The notes beneath the pieces are model-generated. The model searched no databases. It worked only from the letters and a program-made list of their open reading frames with translations, and was not told where the DNA came from. DNA of 9,219 bases from an uncultured Prevotellaceae bacterium. GTDB taxonomy: Bacteria > Bacteroidota > Bacteroidia > Bacteroidales > Bacteroidaceae. A program made the translations under genes and the position numbers. Below are positions 1 through 6,460 of the stretch, piece by piece (the first letter of the stretch is position 1; each line of letters opens with the position of its first letter). The stretch is taken from positions 1 to 9,219 of the forward strand of contig CAMOSA010000094.1 of NCBI GenBank assembly GCA_946624335.1. The letters run 5' to 3'.

Positions 1-934
1 CGTGGTGATGCTCGTGCTCGTCATCATCGTCATCATCGTCGTCATCGTCGTCGTGATGGTGATGATGGCCGTGGTGATGCTCATGATCATCGTGCTCATC
101 GTCATCCTCGTGGTGATGCCCGTGATGCTCGTGCTCATCGTCATCATCGTCATCGTCATCCCCTCCGGAGCTCTCCCCTCCCTCATGGGAGGCGTCGGGG
201 GTGGGTCCTTCGATCGCATCAATCCACGCGGCCGAGGTGGCCACTTTGTCGAAGTCGAAGGCGCCGGTGTTGAGGAGCTTGTCGAAGTCGACGTCGCAGT
301 AGTCGCACTCGATGATCTCGGCCTTGGGCTGCAGGGCTCGGATGATCTCGTGCACACGACCAAGCTCTGCGGGCGTCACCTCGGAGGCTTTGTTGAGGAG
401 AATAATATTGCAGAACTCGATCTGCTGGATGACGAGGTTCTCGATGTCTTCCTCGTCGAGATTGGGTCGGAGGAGGGCATCACCGCTGCCGAACTCGTCG
501 CGCATACGCAGCGCGTCTACCACGGTGACGATACTGTCGACGACGGGCACACCGTCCTTGACATACTCGAGCCCCATGGCAGGCATCGAGCAGATGGTCT
601 GCGCGATGGGTGCCGGCTCACAGATGCCACTGGCCTCGATAACAATGTAGTCGAAGCGCTGCTGACGCGTGATGTCGCGCAGCTGCTCGACTAGATCCAT
701 CTTCAGCGTGCAGCAGATGCAGCCGTTCTGCAGGGCCACAAGGTTGTCGTCTTTCTGCGCTACGACACCCCCCTTCTCGATCAGGTCGGCGTCGATATTC
801 ACCTCGCCTATATCATTGACGATGACGGCAAAACGAATGCCGCGACGGTTGTTGAGTATGCGATTGAGGAGCGTCGTCTTGCCGCTGCCGAGGTAACCGG
901 TGAGCAGCAGTACTGGAATTTGTGGGATATTCAT
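1..934 (-). CDS. G3E family (COG0523/CobW-like) GTPase with His/Asp-rich metal-binding tail, partial
   Basis: A reading frame opens with ATG at 934 and stays open for 311 codons to the left edge, so the C-terminus is missing. The N-terminal half is a G3E P-loop GTPase: Walker A GYLGSGKTT at residues 13-21, the family's metal-binding CxCC in GCICCTL at 71-77, the EASGICEP segment at 100-107, and the guanine-specificity motif NKAS at 181-184. Residues 259-311 are almost pure His, Asp and Glu (20 H, 24 D, 7 E, 2 G). Such stretches in COG0523 proteins bind zinc, nickel or cobalt, and often separate the G domain from a CobW C-terminal domain that would lie outside the window. The likely role is GTP-driven delivery or storage of a metal, most often zinc in this family. 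The metal is inferred. No cobalamin genes are visible, so the name CobW would be misleading. It is divergent from resB. Confidence 0.93.
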   Translation of the reverse strand, partial: MNIPQIPVLLLTGYLGSGKTTLLNRILNNRRGIRFAVIVNDIGEVNIDADLIEKGGVVAQKDDNLVALQNGCICCTLKMDLVEQLRDITRQQRFDYIVIEASGICEPAPIAQTICSMPAMGLEYVKDGVPVVDSIVTVVDALRMRDEFGSGDALLRPNLDEEDIENLVIQQIEFCNIILLNKASEVTPAELGRVHEIIRALQPKAEIIECDYCDVDFDKLLNTGAFDFDKVATSAAWIDAIEGPTPDASHEGGESSGGDDDDDDDDEHEHHGHHHEDDDEHDDHEHHHGHHHHHDDDDDDDDDDDEHEHHH

Positions 935-1002
935 ATCGGGATTATTAACTTTGAGATACTATAATCATGACTTTGAGCGTTGATCGTATCGCTAAGAGCG
1001 TG

Positions 1003-1037
1003 CAAAGTTACGCTTTTTCTTTCTTTTTTGATACAAA
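1003..1037 (-). promoter_or_regulatory. candidate promoter for the G3E GTPase gene
   Basis: On the minus strand TAACTTTG (1010 down to 1003) matches the Bacteroidetes -7 element TAnnTTTG exactly. A TTTG lies upstream at 1037-1034, but the gap of 23 bases is longer than the roughly 20 seen at the two best promoters in this window. A start near 996 would give a leader of about 60 bases. No Shine-Dalgarno sequence precedes the ATG at 934. Confidence 0.45.
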
Positions 1038-1060
1038 AAAAGTAAAAAAATGCGCTGCGG

Positions 1061-1091
1061 TTGTTTTTTCGGCCAGAAAGAACTACCTTTG
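1061..1091 (+). promoter_or_regulatory. promoter of the resB-ccsA-apeB unit
   Basis: TTG at 1061-1063 and TACCTTTG at 1084-1091 are separated by 20 bases, matching the Bacteroidetes housekeeping promoter (-33 TTG, -7 TAnnTTTG). Transcription should begin near 1096-1098. This rules out any translation start upstream of the promoter and supports ATG 1136 for resB. The leader would be about 40 bases and contains no Shine-Dalgarno sequence. Confidence 0.7.
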
Positions 1092-1135
1092 TAGCAGAAA
1101 ACGAATACAACAGCAAATTATCCCTTCTTACCCCA

Positions 1136-2071
1136 ATGACTCAACACAAACCTTGGACCATAGCAGCGGGCTTCGCCGCAGGGGGCTTCCTGTTGGCGGT
1201 CGGCATCGTGCTACAGCTGGTCGTGGGCAGTGTCGACTGGTCGGTCTACGCCTGGCCTGTCAACGTCTACGTTCTGGGCGTCTTTGTCGCCCTGATCGTC
1301 GTGGCCCATGCCTTGCGCGACCGCTTCCGTGCGTTGCGCTTTCTCAGTTCGCTGCAAGCCGCCGTGCCGGCGCTGGTCTGCGCCGTAGCGCTCACGATCG
1401 TGATGGGGCTGATGCGCCAGGATGGTGCCGGCGGCTGGCTGAGCGATATGCTTTCGTTCTGGCCCTTCGTGATCATCTACGTTTACATCGCCTTCATCCT
1501 TGGGCTGGTGACGCTGAAACACTCCAGCCTGATGCTGCGTCCGCGCCGCGATGCCAGTGCTGCGCGTCAGCGCCGTCCTCGCCGCTGGCTGGACGATGCC
1601 GCCTTCCTGCTCAATCACCTGGGCCTGTTCCTCGCCCTGGTATGCGCCACGCTGGGCAACGCCGATGTGCAGCGACTGAAGATGGTCACGGCGACGCGCA
1701 CCCTACAGTGGCGGGCTATCGACGAGCAGATGTGCGTCGTTGAGACACCGATAGCCATCGAGCTGAAACGCTTTATCTTCGAGACCTACGACGACGGCTC
1801 GCCCCGGCGCTTTGCCTCTGACATCGAGGTCGTCACCCGCACGGGTAAGGACTTCCTGGCCACCGTCGACGTCAATCACCCCGTGAAGGTCGACGGATGG
1901 AAGATCTACCAATACGACTACGACGCCGAGCAGGGCGCCGACAGCCAGACCAGCGTGCTTGAGCTGGTGCGCGACCCGTGGCTGCCTGCCGTCTATGCCG
2001 GCATCTTCATGATGCTGGCCGGCGCGTTGCTGACCTTCCTCGGCATCAACAGAAAGGAGGTGAACGCATGA
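1136..2071 (+). CDS. resB: cytochrome c biogenesis protein ResB (CcsB), system II
   Basis: This 311-residue membrane protein is the ResB/Ccs1 partner of the system II heme ligation complex, which delivers and attaches heme to exported c-type apocytochromes. Five hydrophobic segments are visible at about residues 8-32, 42-60, 72-93, 107-127 and 154-173. The fourth and fifth flank a basic loop, and His161 lies in the fifth. A hydrophilic extracytoplasmic domain of about 110 residues follows, then a last segment near 283-303. The stretch NHPVKVDGWKIYQYDYD at 247-263 is the typical ResB motif near the end of the soluble domain. The frame is open back to 1061, but ATG 1136 is chosen because the promoter at 1061-1091 excludes earlier starts. 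The stop overlaps the ccsA start. It is shorter than many ResB proteins, as is common in Bacteroidetes. No cytochrome or nrfHA genes are visible nearby. Confidence 0.88.
   Translation: MTQHKPWTIAAGFAAGGFLLAVGIVLQLVVGSVDWSVYAWPVNVYVLGVFVALIVVAHALRDRFRALRFLSSLQAAVPALVCAVALTIVMGLMRQDGAGGWLSDMLSFWPFVIIYVYIAFILGLVTLKHSSLMLRPRRDASAARQRRPRRWLDDAAFLLNHLGLFLALVCATLGNADVQRLKMVTATRTLQWRAIDEQMCVVETPIAIELKRFIFETYDDGSPRRFASDIEVVTRTGKDFLATVDVNHPVKVDGWKIYQYDYDAEQGADSQTSVLELVRDPWLPAVYAGIFMMLAGALLTFLGINRKEVNA
2053..2063 (+). promoter_or_regulatory. strong Shine-Dalgarno sequence for ccsA, inside resB
   Basis: AAAGGAGGTGA ends five bases before the ATG at 2068, with GGAGG seven bases from it. This is close to a perfect anti-16S match, which is unusual for Bacteroidetes, where starts rarely use one. 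It lies within the last codons of resB (Arg-Lys-Glu-Val-Asn). Combined with the ATGA overlap, it suggests reinitiation or coupled translation that keeps ResB and CcsA in balance. Confidence 0.6.
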
Positions 2072-2865
2072 TGATCTGGGATTCTTTCGTCTACTTCGCC
2101 GTCGTGGCCATTATCCTCTGGGCCATCGGCGCCCTGGCCGCCTGGAAGGACAAGAGCGGCGCTGCCGTCATCACGACGGGCCTCGGCCTGGCTATCTTCT
2201 TCACCTTCATCCTCACGCTCTGGATCACCCTCGAGCATCCGCCCTTGCGCACGATGGGCGAGACGCGCCTGTGGTACTCGTTCTTTATGCCGCTGGTGGG
2301 GCTGATCATCTATCTGCGCTGGCGCTACCGGTGGATCCTCTCGTTCTCGACGCTGATGGCCACGGTCTTCATCTGCGTGAACATTTTCAAGCCTGAGATC
2401 CACACCAAGACGCTGATGCCGGCGCTGCAGAGCCCCTGGTTTGCGCCGCACGTCATCGTCTATATGTTCGCCTATGCCCTGATGGGCGCCGCGACACTGA
2501 TGGCCCTGTACTACCTGTTGCGCAGCCGCCGCCACGGTGTCTCTTCGGCCCTCGACGAGCGCTCGCTCTTCTCGCTCGATCAACTCGTGCGCAGCGGCCT
2601 GGCCTTCATCACGTTCGGTATGCTTTTTGGCGCCCTGTGGGCCAAGGAGGCCTGGGGCCACTACTGGTCGTGGGACCCCAAGGAGACCTGGGCTGCCATC
2701 ACCTGGTTCGCCTATCTCACCTACATCCACTATCGCCTGCTGCCCCACCACCGGACACGCCTGGCGCTATGGATGCTCGTCGTCGCTTTCGTGCTGCTGC
2801 AGATGTGCTGGTGGGGCATCAACTACCTGCCCAGCGCACAAGGCATCAGCGCCCACACGTATTAA
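2068..2865 (+). CDS. ccsA: cytochrome c biogenesis protein CcsA (ResC), heme handling protein
   Basis: This 265-residue polytopic membrane protein has the tryptophan-rich WWD signature WGHYWSWDPKETW at residues 196-208, the external heme-binding motif of the CcmC/CcmF/CcsA family. Conserved histidines that could ligate heme are His128 in PHVIVYM, at the start of a membrane segment, and His221 in YIHYRL just after the WWD region. Hydrophobic segments lie near 6-25, 36-54, 68-83, 90-106, 127-150, 177-191, 208-223 and 232-250. With ResB it forms the system II synthetase, which exports heme and joins it to CxxCH cytochromes. The frame is open further upstream (to 1978), but ATG 2068 is preferred because of the Shine-Dalgarno sequence just before it and the four-base ATGA overlap with resB. 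A second ATG follows immediately at 2071. Confidence 0.92.
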   Translation: MMIWDSFVYFAVVAIILWAIGALAAWKDKSGAAVITTGLGLAIFFTFILTLWITLEHPPLRTMGETRLWYSFFMPLVGLIIYLRWRYRWILSFSTLMATVFICVNIFKPEIHTKTLMPALQSPWFAPHVIVYMFAYALMGAATLMALYYLLRSRRHGVSSALDERSLFSLDQLVRSGLAFITFGMLFGALWAKEAWGHYWSWDPKETWAAITWFAYLTYIHYRLLPHHRTRLALWMLVVAFVLLQMCWWGINYLPSAQGISAHTY

Positions 2866-2898
2866 CCCTCCCCCACCCTACCATCTAACGTACAACCT

Positions 2899-4194
2899 AT
2901 GAACTCACTCCTTCGTTTCTTAGACGCCTCGCCCGTCAACTTCCTGGCCGTCAAGAATATCGTCGCAGCCCTCGAGGAGAAAGGCTATCGCCGCCTCGAC
3001 CCCTGTCAACCCATCGGAGCCGTAGAGGCCGGCGACCGCCTGTTCGTCACCAAGAACGACTCGTCGGTCTACGCCTTTGAAATAGGCTCCAAGGCCCTGG
3101 CCGACAGCGGCTTTCACATCATTTGCGCCCACTGCGACTCGCCTACTTTCCGCATCAAGCCCCACGCCGAGATGATCGGTGACGGCGGCATCGTACGGCT
3201 GAACACCGAGGTCTACGGCGGCCCCATCCTCTCGACTTGGTTCGACCGCCCGCTGACCATCGCCGGGCGCGTCATCGTCCGCGGCAAGGACGCCATGACG
3301 CCTGTTACACGTCTGCTGCACGTACAACGTCCGCTGCTGCAGATCAGCAACTTGGCCATTCACTTCAACCGCCAGGTCAACGACGGCGTCAAGCTGAGCA
3401 AGCAGAAAGATACGCTACCGCTGCTGGGCGTCATCACCGACGAGCTGGAGCGCGGCAACCTGCTGATGAACATCATCCTGAAAGAGCTGAACAGACACGG
3501 TGAGGTCCGGCGCGAGGACATCCTTGACTTCGACCTCTACCTGGCCGACGCCACGCCGGCCTGCACCTTCGGCGCGCACGACGAGTTCATCTCTTCGGGC
3601 CGCCTCGACGACCTGTCGATGTGCTACGCCGGCCTTCAGGCGCTGCTCGCCTCCCCCGCCTCGGCCACGACGAAGATCCTGGCCATCTTCGACAACGAAG
3701 AGACGGGCTCGCAGACCAAGCAAGGCGCCGGCAGCCCCTTCCTGGCATCAATGATCAAGCGCCTCGCCATGGCACAGAGCGGCACCGAGGAAGCCTTCTA
3801 CCAGGCCGTCGAACGAGCCTTCATGATCTCCGCCGACAACGCCCACGCCTGGCACCCCAACTACAGCGAGAAATACGACCCCACAAACCATCCCGTGCTC
3901 GGCGGAGGACCTGTCATCAAGTTCAACGCAGCACAGAAGTACGCCAGCGACGCCGCCTCGGCCGCCGTCTTCGCCGAGATCTGCCGCGAGGCCGGTGTGC
4001 CCTGCCAGCGCTTCGTCAATCACAGCGACGTGGCCGGCGGCAGCACCCTCGGCAATATCCTGGCCTCGTCGCTACCCCTGCGCGGCGTAGATATGGGCAA
4101 CGCCATCCTGGCCATGCACAGCTGCCGCGAGACGGGGTCCGTAGCCGACCACGACTACGCCCTCCGCGCCTTCACGCGTTTCTACCAGCAGTAG
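2899..4194 (+). CDS. apeB: M18 family aminopeptidase (aspartyl aminopeptidase type)
   Basis: This 431-residue cytoplasmic zinc exopeptidase has full family length. The co-catalytic metal site is readable: His78 in AHCDSP, Asp237 in GRLDDLS, Glu267-Glu268 in DNEETGS, Asp313 in SADNAHA and His407 in MHSCRE. Other family hallmarks are GGPILSTWFDRPL at 107-119 and NHSDVAGGSTLGNI at 374-387. M18 enzymes form large oligomers and remove N-terminal residues, acidic ones in the best-studied members; the substrate here is inferred. There is no signal peptide. The gap to ccsA is only 33 C-rich bases with no promoter element, so the gene is probably transcribed from the resB promoter. Translation then starts without a Shine-Dalgarno sequence. 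The unit ends at the hairpin at 4260-4294. Its link to cytochrome maturation looks positional rather than functional. Confidence 0.93.
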   Translation: MNSLLRFLDASPVNFLAVKNIVAALEEKGYRRLDPCQPIGAVEAGDRLFVTKNDSSVYAFEIGSKALADSGFHIICAHCDSPTFRIKPHAEMIGDGGIVRLNTEVYGGPILSTWFDRPLTIAGRVIVRGKDAMTPVTRLLHVQRPLLQISNLAIHFNRQVNDGVKLSKQKDTLPLLGVITDELERGNLLMNIILKELNRHGEVRREDILDFDLYLADATPACTFGAHDEFISSGRLDDLSMCYAGLQALLASPASATTKILAIFDNEETGSQTKQGAGSPFLASMIKRLAMAQSGTEEAFYQAVERAFMISADNAHAWHPNYSEKYDPTNHPVLGGGPVIKFNAAQKYASDAASAAVFAEICREAGVPCQRFVNHSDVAGGSTLGNILASSLPLRGVDMGNAILAMHSCRETGSVADHDYALRAFTRFYQQ

Positions 4195-4259
4195 ACGTGC
4201 TAAGATAACACGCACATCGGACGTCGTGCTTTCACGGTCGACGGCTGATCGGACACGAC

Positions 4260-4294
4260 AAAGCCCCTCCGCGAGAGAGATCCGGAGGGGCTTT
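4260..4294. terminator. bidirectional hairpin terminator between convergent genes
   Basis: A perfect 12-bp inverted repeat, AAAGCCCCTCCG at 4260-4271 and CGGAGGGGCTTT at 4283-4294, encloses an 11-base loop. It sits between the apeB stop (4194) and the stop of the convergent arabinofuranosidase gene (4319). Because the arms begin with AAA and end with TTT, each strand gives a GC-rich stem ending in a short U tract, so it can serve both transcripts. The U tracts are short, so termination may be partial. The rest of 4195-4318 shows no gene. Confidence 0.8.
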
Positions 4295-4318
4295 GGCATA
4301 AGATGCGGCACGCTGCCG

Positions 4319-6364
4319 TCAGAGGGCGTACTCCAGCATCACGAAGCTGTAGGGCTCGAGGTCGATGGTGAAGCGCTTCTGTGCCTTGAAGGTCGATGTC
4401 TGCGGCGCTATGGGCTGAGCATCAAAGTTGTTCTCGGCATCGGGAGCACCGGCCAGCACGGTCTTCGTGGCTTGTTTCTTCAGGCCGAAGCGACGAAGGT
4501 CGATGGCTGCCGTCTTGCGCTCGGCGCCAGCGTTGCAGAGCTTGACGTAGAGGCGGCGTGTCTTGACGTTGAGCACTACGGATTGGCCATAGTGGCTGTT
4601 CTCCACGGGCTGCACCACCCCATCGGCGTCACCCTCGAAGCGGACACAGTCGCCATACCAGTACTGACCTGCCGACTGCCCGAACAGCTGCTGCACGTAG
4701 TAGCTGCACGTCAGGTAGGGACGTTCGTTGTCGAAATAAATCAGGTCGGGGTTCCAGTTGGTGGCGTTCTTACGGGCAAAGAGCGGGGCGTATGAGGTCA
4801 TGCAGATGATGTCGCCGTTGCGCTCGACGTGCAAGAGATACAGTCCCTCAGCCAACGCGTCAATGAGCTTCTTGTCTTTTGCCGCATACTCACCCAGATA
4901 GACTTTCGTCTTGCGGTCGCGGGGGTACTTGTCGTACTGGCGCGAATTGAGGAAGTAGGTGTTCTGCTCATAGTAGTGCTCGTCGATGATGGGCATTCCC
5001 AATTCCTCGGCCAGCTTCCAGCCGTTCTCAAGGTCGGGGTTGCCGGGATGAGAACCCGGCCCGGCAGTGCCTACGATGACAATCTCGGGATGAGCGGCGA
5101 CCACCTTATTATATATATAACGGAATCGCTCACAGAACTCGGGCGTGATCTTCTCTTCGTTGCCCAGCCCGAGGTATTTCAGGTTGAAAGGCTCGGGATG
5201 GCCTTGCTCAGCACGCATCTTAGCCCATTTCGACTTGGCCGGGTCACCATTGGCCCACTCGATGAGGTCGAGGGCGTCCTGCACCCACTCGTCCATCTGG
5301 GCCATCGGCACCACTTCCTGCGCCTGGCCGCGCATCCCCCAGCCGCCATTCGTGCCCTGACAGCTGACGCCGCACGGCAGGATCGGCACCGGTTGCATAT
5401 CCAGGTCCTCGCACAGCTGGAAGTATTCGTAGTAGCCAAGGCCCATGGACTGATGATAGCCCCACGTATTCTTCTGCTGCACGCGCTGATGGCGAGGACC
5501 TATCGTGTTCTTCCACCGGTAGGTGTTCCAGAAGCCATCGCCGCCGCCATGCACGACGCATCCTCCGGGGAAGCGCATGAAGGCAGGTCGCAAGGCGGCC
5601 AACGCCTCGACCAGGTCCTTGCGCAGGCCATGGCCCTTGTAGGTGTCCTGAGGCATCAGCGAGACATCGTCGAGGCAGAGGTCGCCCTCGTCGAGCACGA
5701 GCAGCTGCAGCGCGGCCTTCGTGCAGTCGGTCGCCGGCGTGAGGGTGGCCTCGTAGGTCTGCCATCCGTCGGCAGCCGCAGCGCTCTCCTGTGCCTGGAT
5801 CTCGAGGAGCGCGTCGGCTAGCAGCTTAGGGGCTTTGCCCCAGCCCTGCGGCTCGACGAGGGCCACGCGCAGCTGCTTGGCACCGCCGATATTGGCAACG
5901 CGTATGGAGAAATCGTACTTCGCACCGCCCTTCACGCTGATGCCGTCGAAGCCGTCGTTCTGAAGGCCGAAGCCCTTCCAGCCGTCGTAGTCATAGAACT
6001 CCTTCACGCGTTCCACATGAATGAGCATCTCCGTACCTGAGACATACGCCGACGTGAAGCCTGCACCGGCAACACCCGTCGTCGTGGGGCGCACGTAGCC
6101 CAGCGAGTGGCCTGGGCGTATGACCTTCCAAGCCGTTGCCGATCCCCAGCCGTCACGCTCGTTGGCGTTGAACTCAAAGGAGCCGTTCTGCACGAGCTCA
6201 GCAAAGAGGCCGCCGTCGGCGCTGCTGGAGATGTCCTCGAAAAAGATACCGATCAGCTCATCGTTGATGGCCTTGCCGCCCGACGGGGCTGACAGGGTGC
6301 GCTGGGCACCTGCCGTCAGCGTAGCCGCCGACAGCGCTGCAATCAAATAAAGTCTTTTCAGCAT
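4319..6364 (-). CDS. secreted GH51 alpha-L-arabinofuranosidase
   Basis: This 681-residue enzyme removes terminal alpha-L-arabinofuranosyl groups from arabinan, arabinoxylan or arabinogalactan. Residues 1-20 form a signal peptide with likely cleavage after TAGA, and no lipobox cysteine is present, so it should be periplasmic or otherwise exported. Residues about 57-237 resemble a CBM4-like jelly-roll module (starting VQNGSFEF, ending LDDVSL). The GH51 barrel follows with RFPGGCVVHGG at 264-274. The likely acid/base Glu403 is in LGLGNEE. DEHYY is at 461-465, and the likely nucleophile Glu492 is in YLGEYAA. The last 180 residues match the GH51 C-terminal beta domain. ATG 6364 is the only start that leaves a sensible signal peptide. 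No clear promoter is visible in the 96-base gap upstream, and no SusC/SusD genes or sugar sensor adjoin it, so it is not part of an obvious utilisation locus here. Confidence 0.93.
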   Translation of the reverse strand: MLKRLYLIAALSAATLTAGAQRTLSAPSGGKAINDELIGIFFEDISSSADGGLFAELVQNGSFEFNANERDGWGSATAWKVIRPGHSLGYVRPTTTGVAGAGFTSAYVSGTEMLIHVERVKEFYDYDGWKGFGLQNDGFDGISVKGGAKYDFSIRVANIGGAKQLRVALVEPQGWGKAPKLLADALLEIQAQESAAAADGWQTYEATLTPATDCTKAALQLLVLDEGDLCLDDVSLMPQDTYKGHGLRKDLVEALAALRPAFMRFPGGCVVHGGGDGFWNTYRWKNTIGPRHQRVQQKNTWGYHQSMGLGYYEYFQLCEDLDMQPVPILPCGVSCQGTNGGWGMRGQAQEVVPMAQMDEWVQDALDLIEWANGDPAKSKWAKMRAEQGHPEPFNLKYLGLGNEEKITPEFCERFRYIYNKVVAAHPEIVIVGTAGPGSHPGNPDLENGWKLAEELGMPIIDEHYYEQNTYFLNSRQYDKYPRDRKTKVYLGEYAAKDKKLIDALAEGLYLLHVERNGDIICMTSYAPLFARKNATNWNPDLIYFDNERPYLTCSYYVQQLFGQSAGQYWYGDCVRFEGDADGVVQPVENSHYGQSVVLNVKTRRLYVKLCNAGAERKTAAIDLRRFGLKKQATKTVLAGAPDAENNFDAQPIAPQTSTFKAQKRFTIDLEPYSFVMLEYAL

Positions 6365-6401
6365 AATATATTTAAGTTATTTAGGTTTCGCAAGCAACGG
6401 T

Positions 6402-6460
6402 AAGACATTCGTCTTCGCTCGACCTTTGGTCGCTTCGCTCTGCGAAGAACTCCTTAACTC
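6402..6460. repeat. hairpin-rich, repeat-like intergenic element
   Basis: Between the stop of the RING/TerD-like gene and the arabinofuranosidase start are packed AAGAC-attc-GTCTT (6402-6415), CGACC-ttt-GGTCG (6420-6432) and CTTCGC-tct-GCGAAG (6433-6447). A further CTTCGC copy at 6413-6418 could pair with the last arm instead. AACTCCTTAACTC at 6448-6460 carries AACTC twice. None of the hairpins is followed by a U tract on the minus strand, so it is not a standard intrinsic terminator. The layout resembles short dispersed intergenic repeats, which cannot be proven from one copy. Confidence 0.4.

Noticed and set aside
1..161. Simple repeat that might be a CRISPR or tandem-repeat array
   Set aside because: There are no constant repeat/spacer units; it is degenerate His/Asp/Glu codon usage within an open frame.
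2..694. 230-codon plus-strand frame beginning with a Val/Met/Ile-rich stretch resembling membrane helices
   Set aside because: It is the codon-by-codon complement of the GTPase gene; the hydrophobic run is the antisense of His/Asp codons.
967..1743. 258-codon plus-strand frame starting in the intergenic region and running into resB
   Set aside because: It starts upstream of the resB promoter and its downstream part is an out-of-frame, Arg/Pro-rich shadow of resB.
5107..5119. TATATATATA tract resembling a microsatellite or AT-rich site
   Set aside because: It encodes Arg-Tyr-Ile-Tyr-Asn-Lys in frame in the arabinofuranosidase and is too short to be a meaningful repeat.
4829..5821. 330-codon plus-strand frame
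   Set aside because: It lies wholly antisense to the arabinofuranosidase, whose catalytic motifs are intact, and shows no domain. Long antisense frames are common in GC-rich genes.
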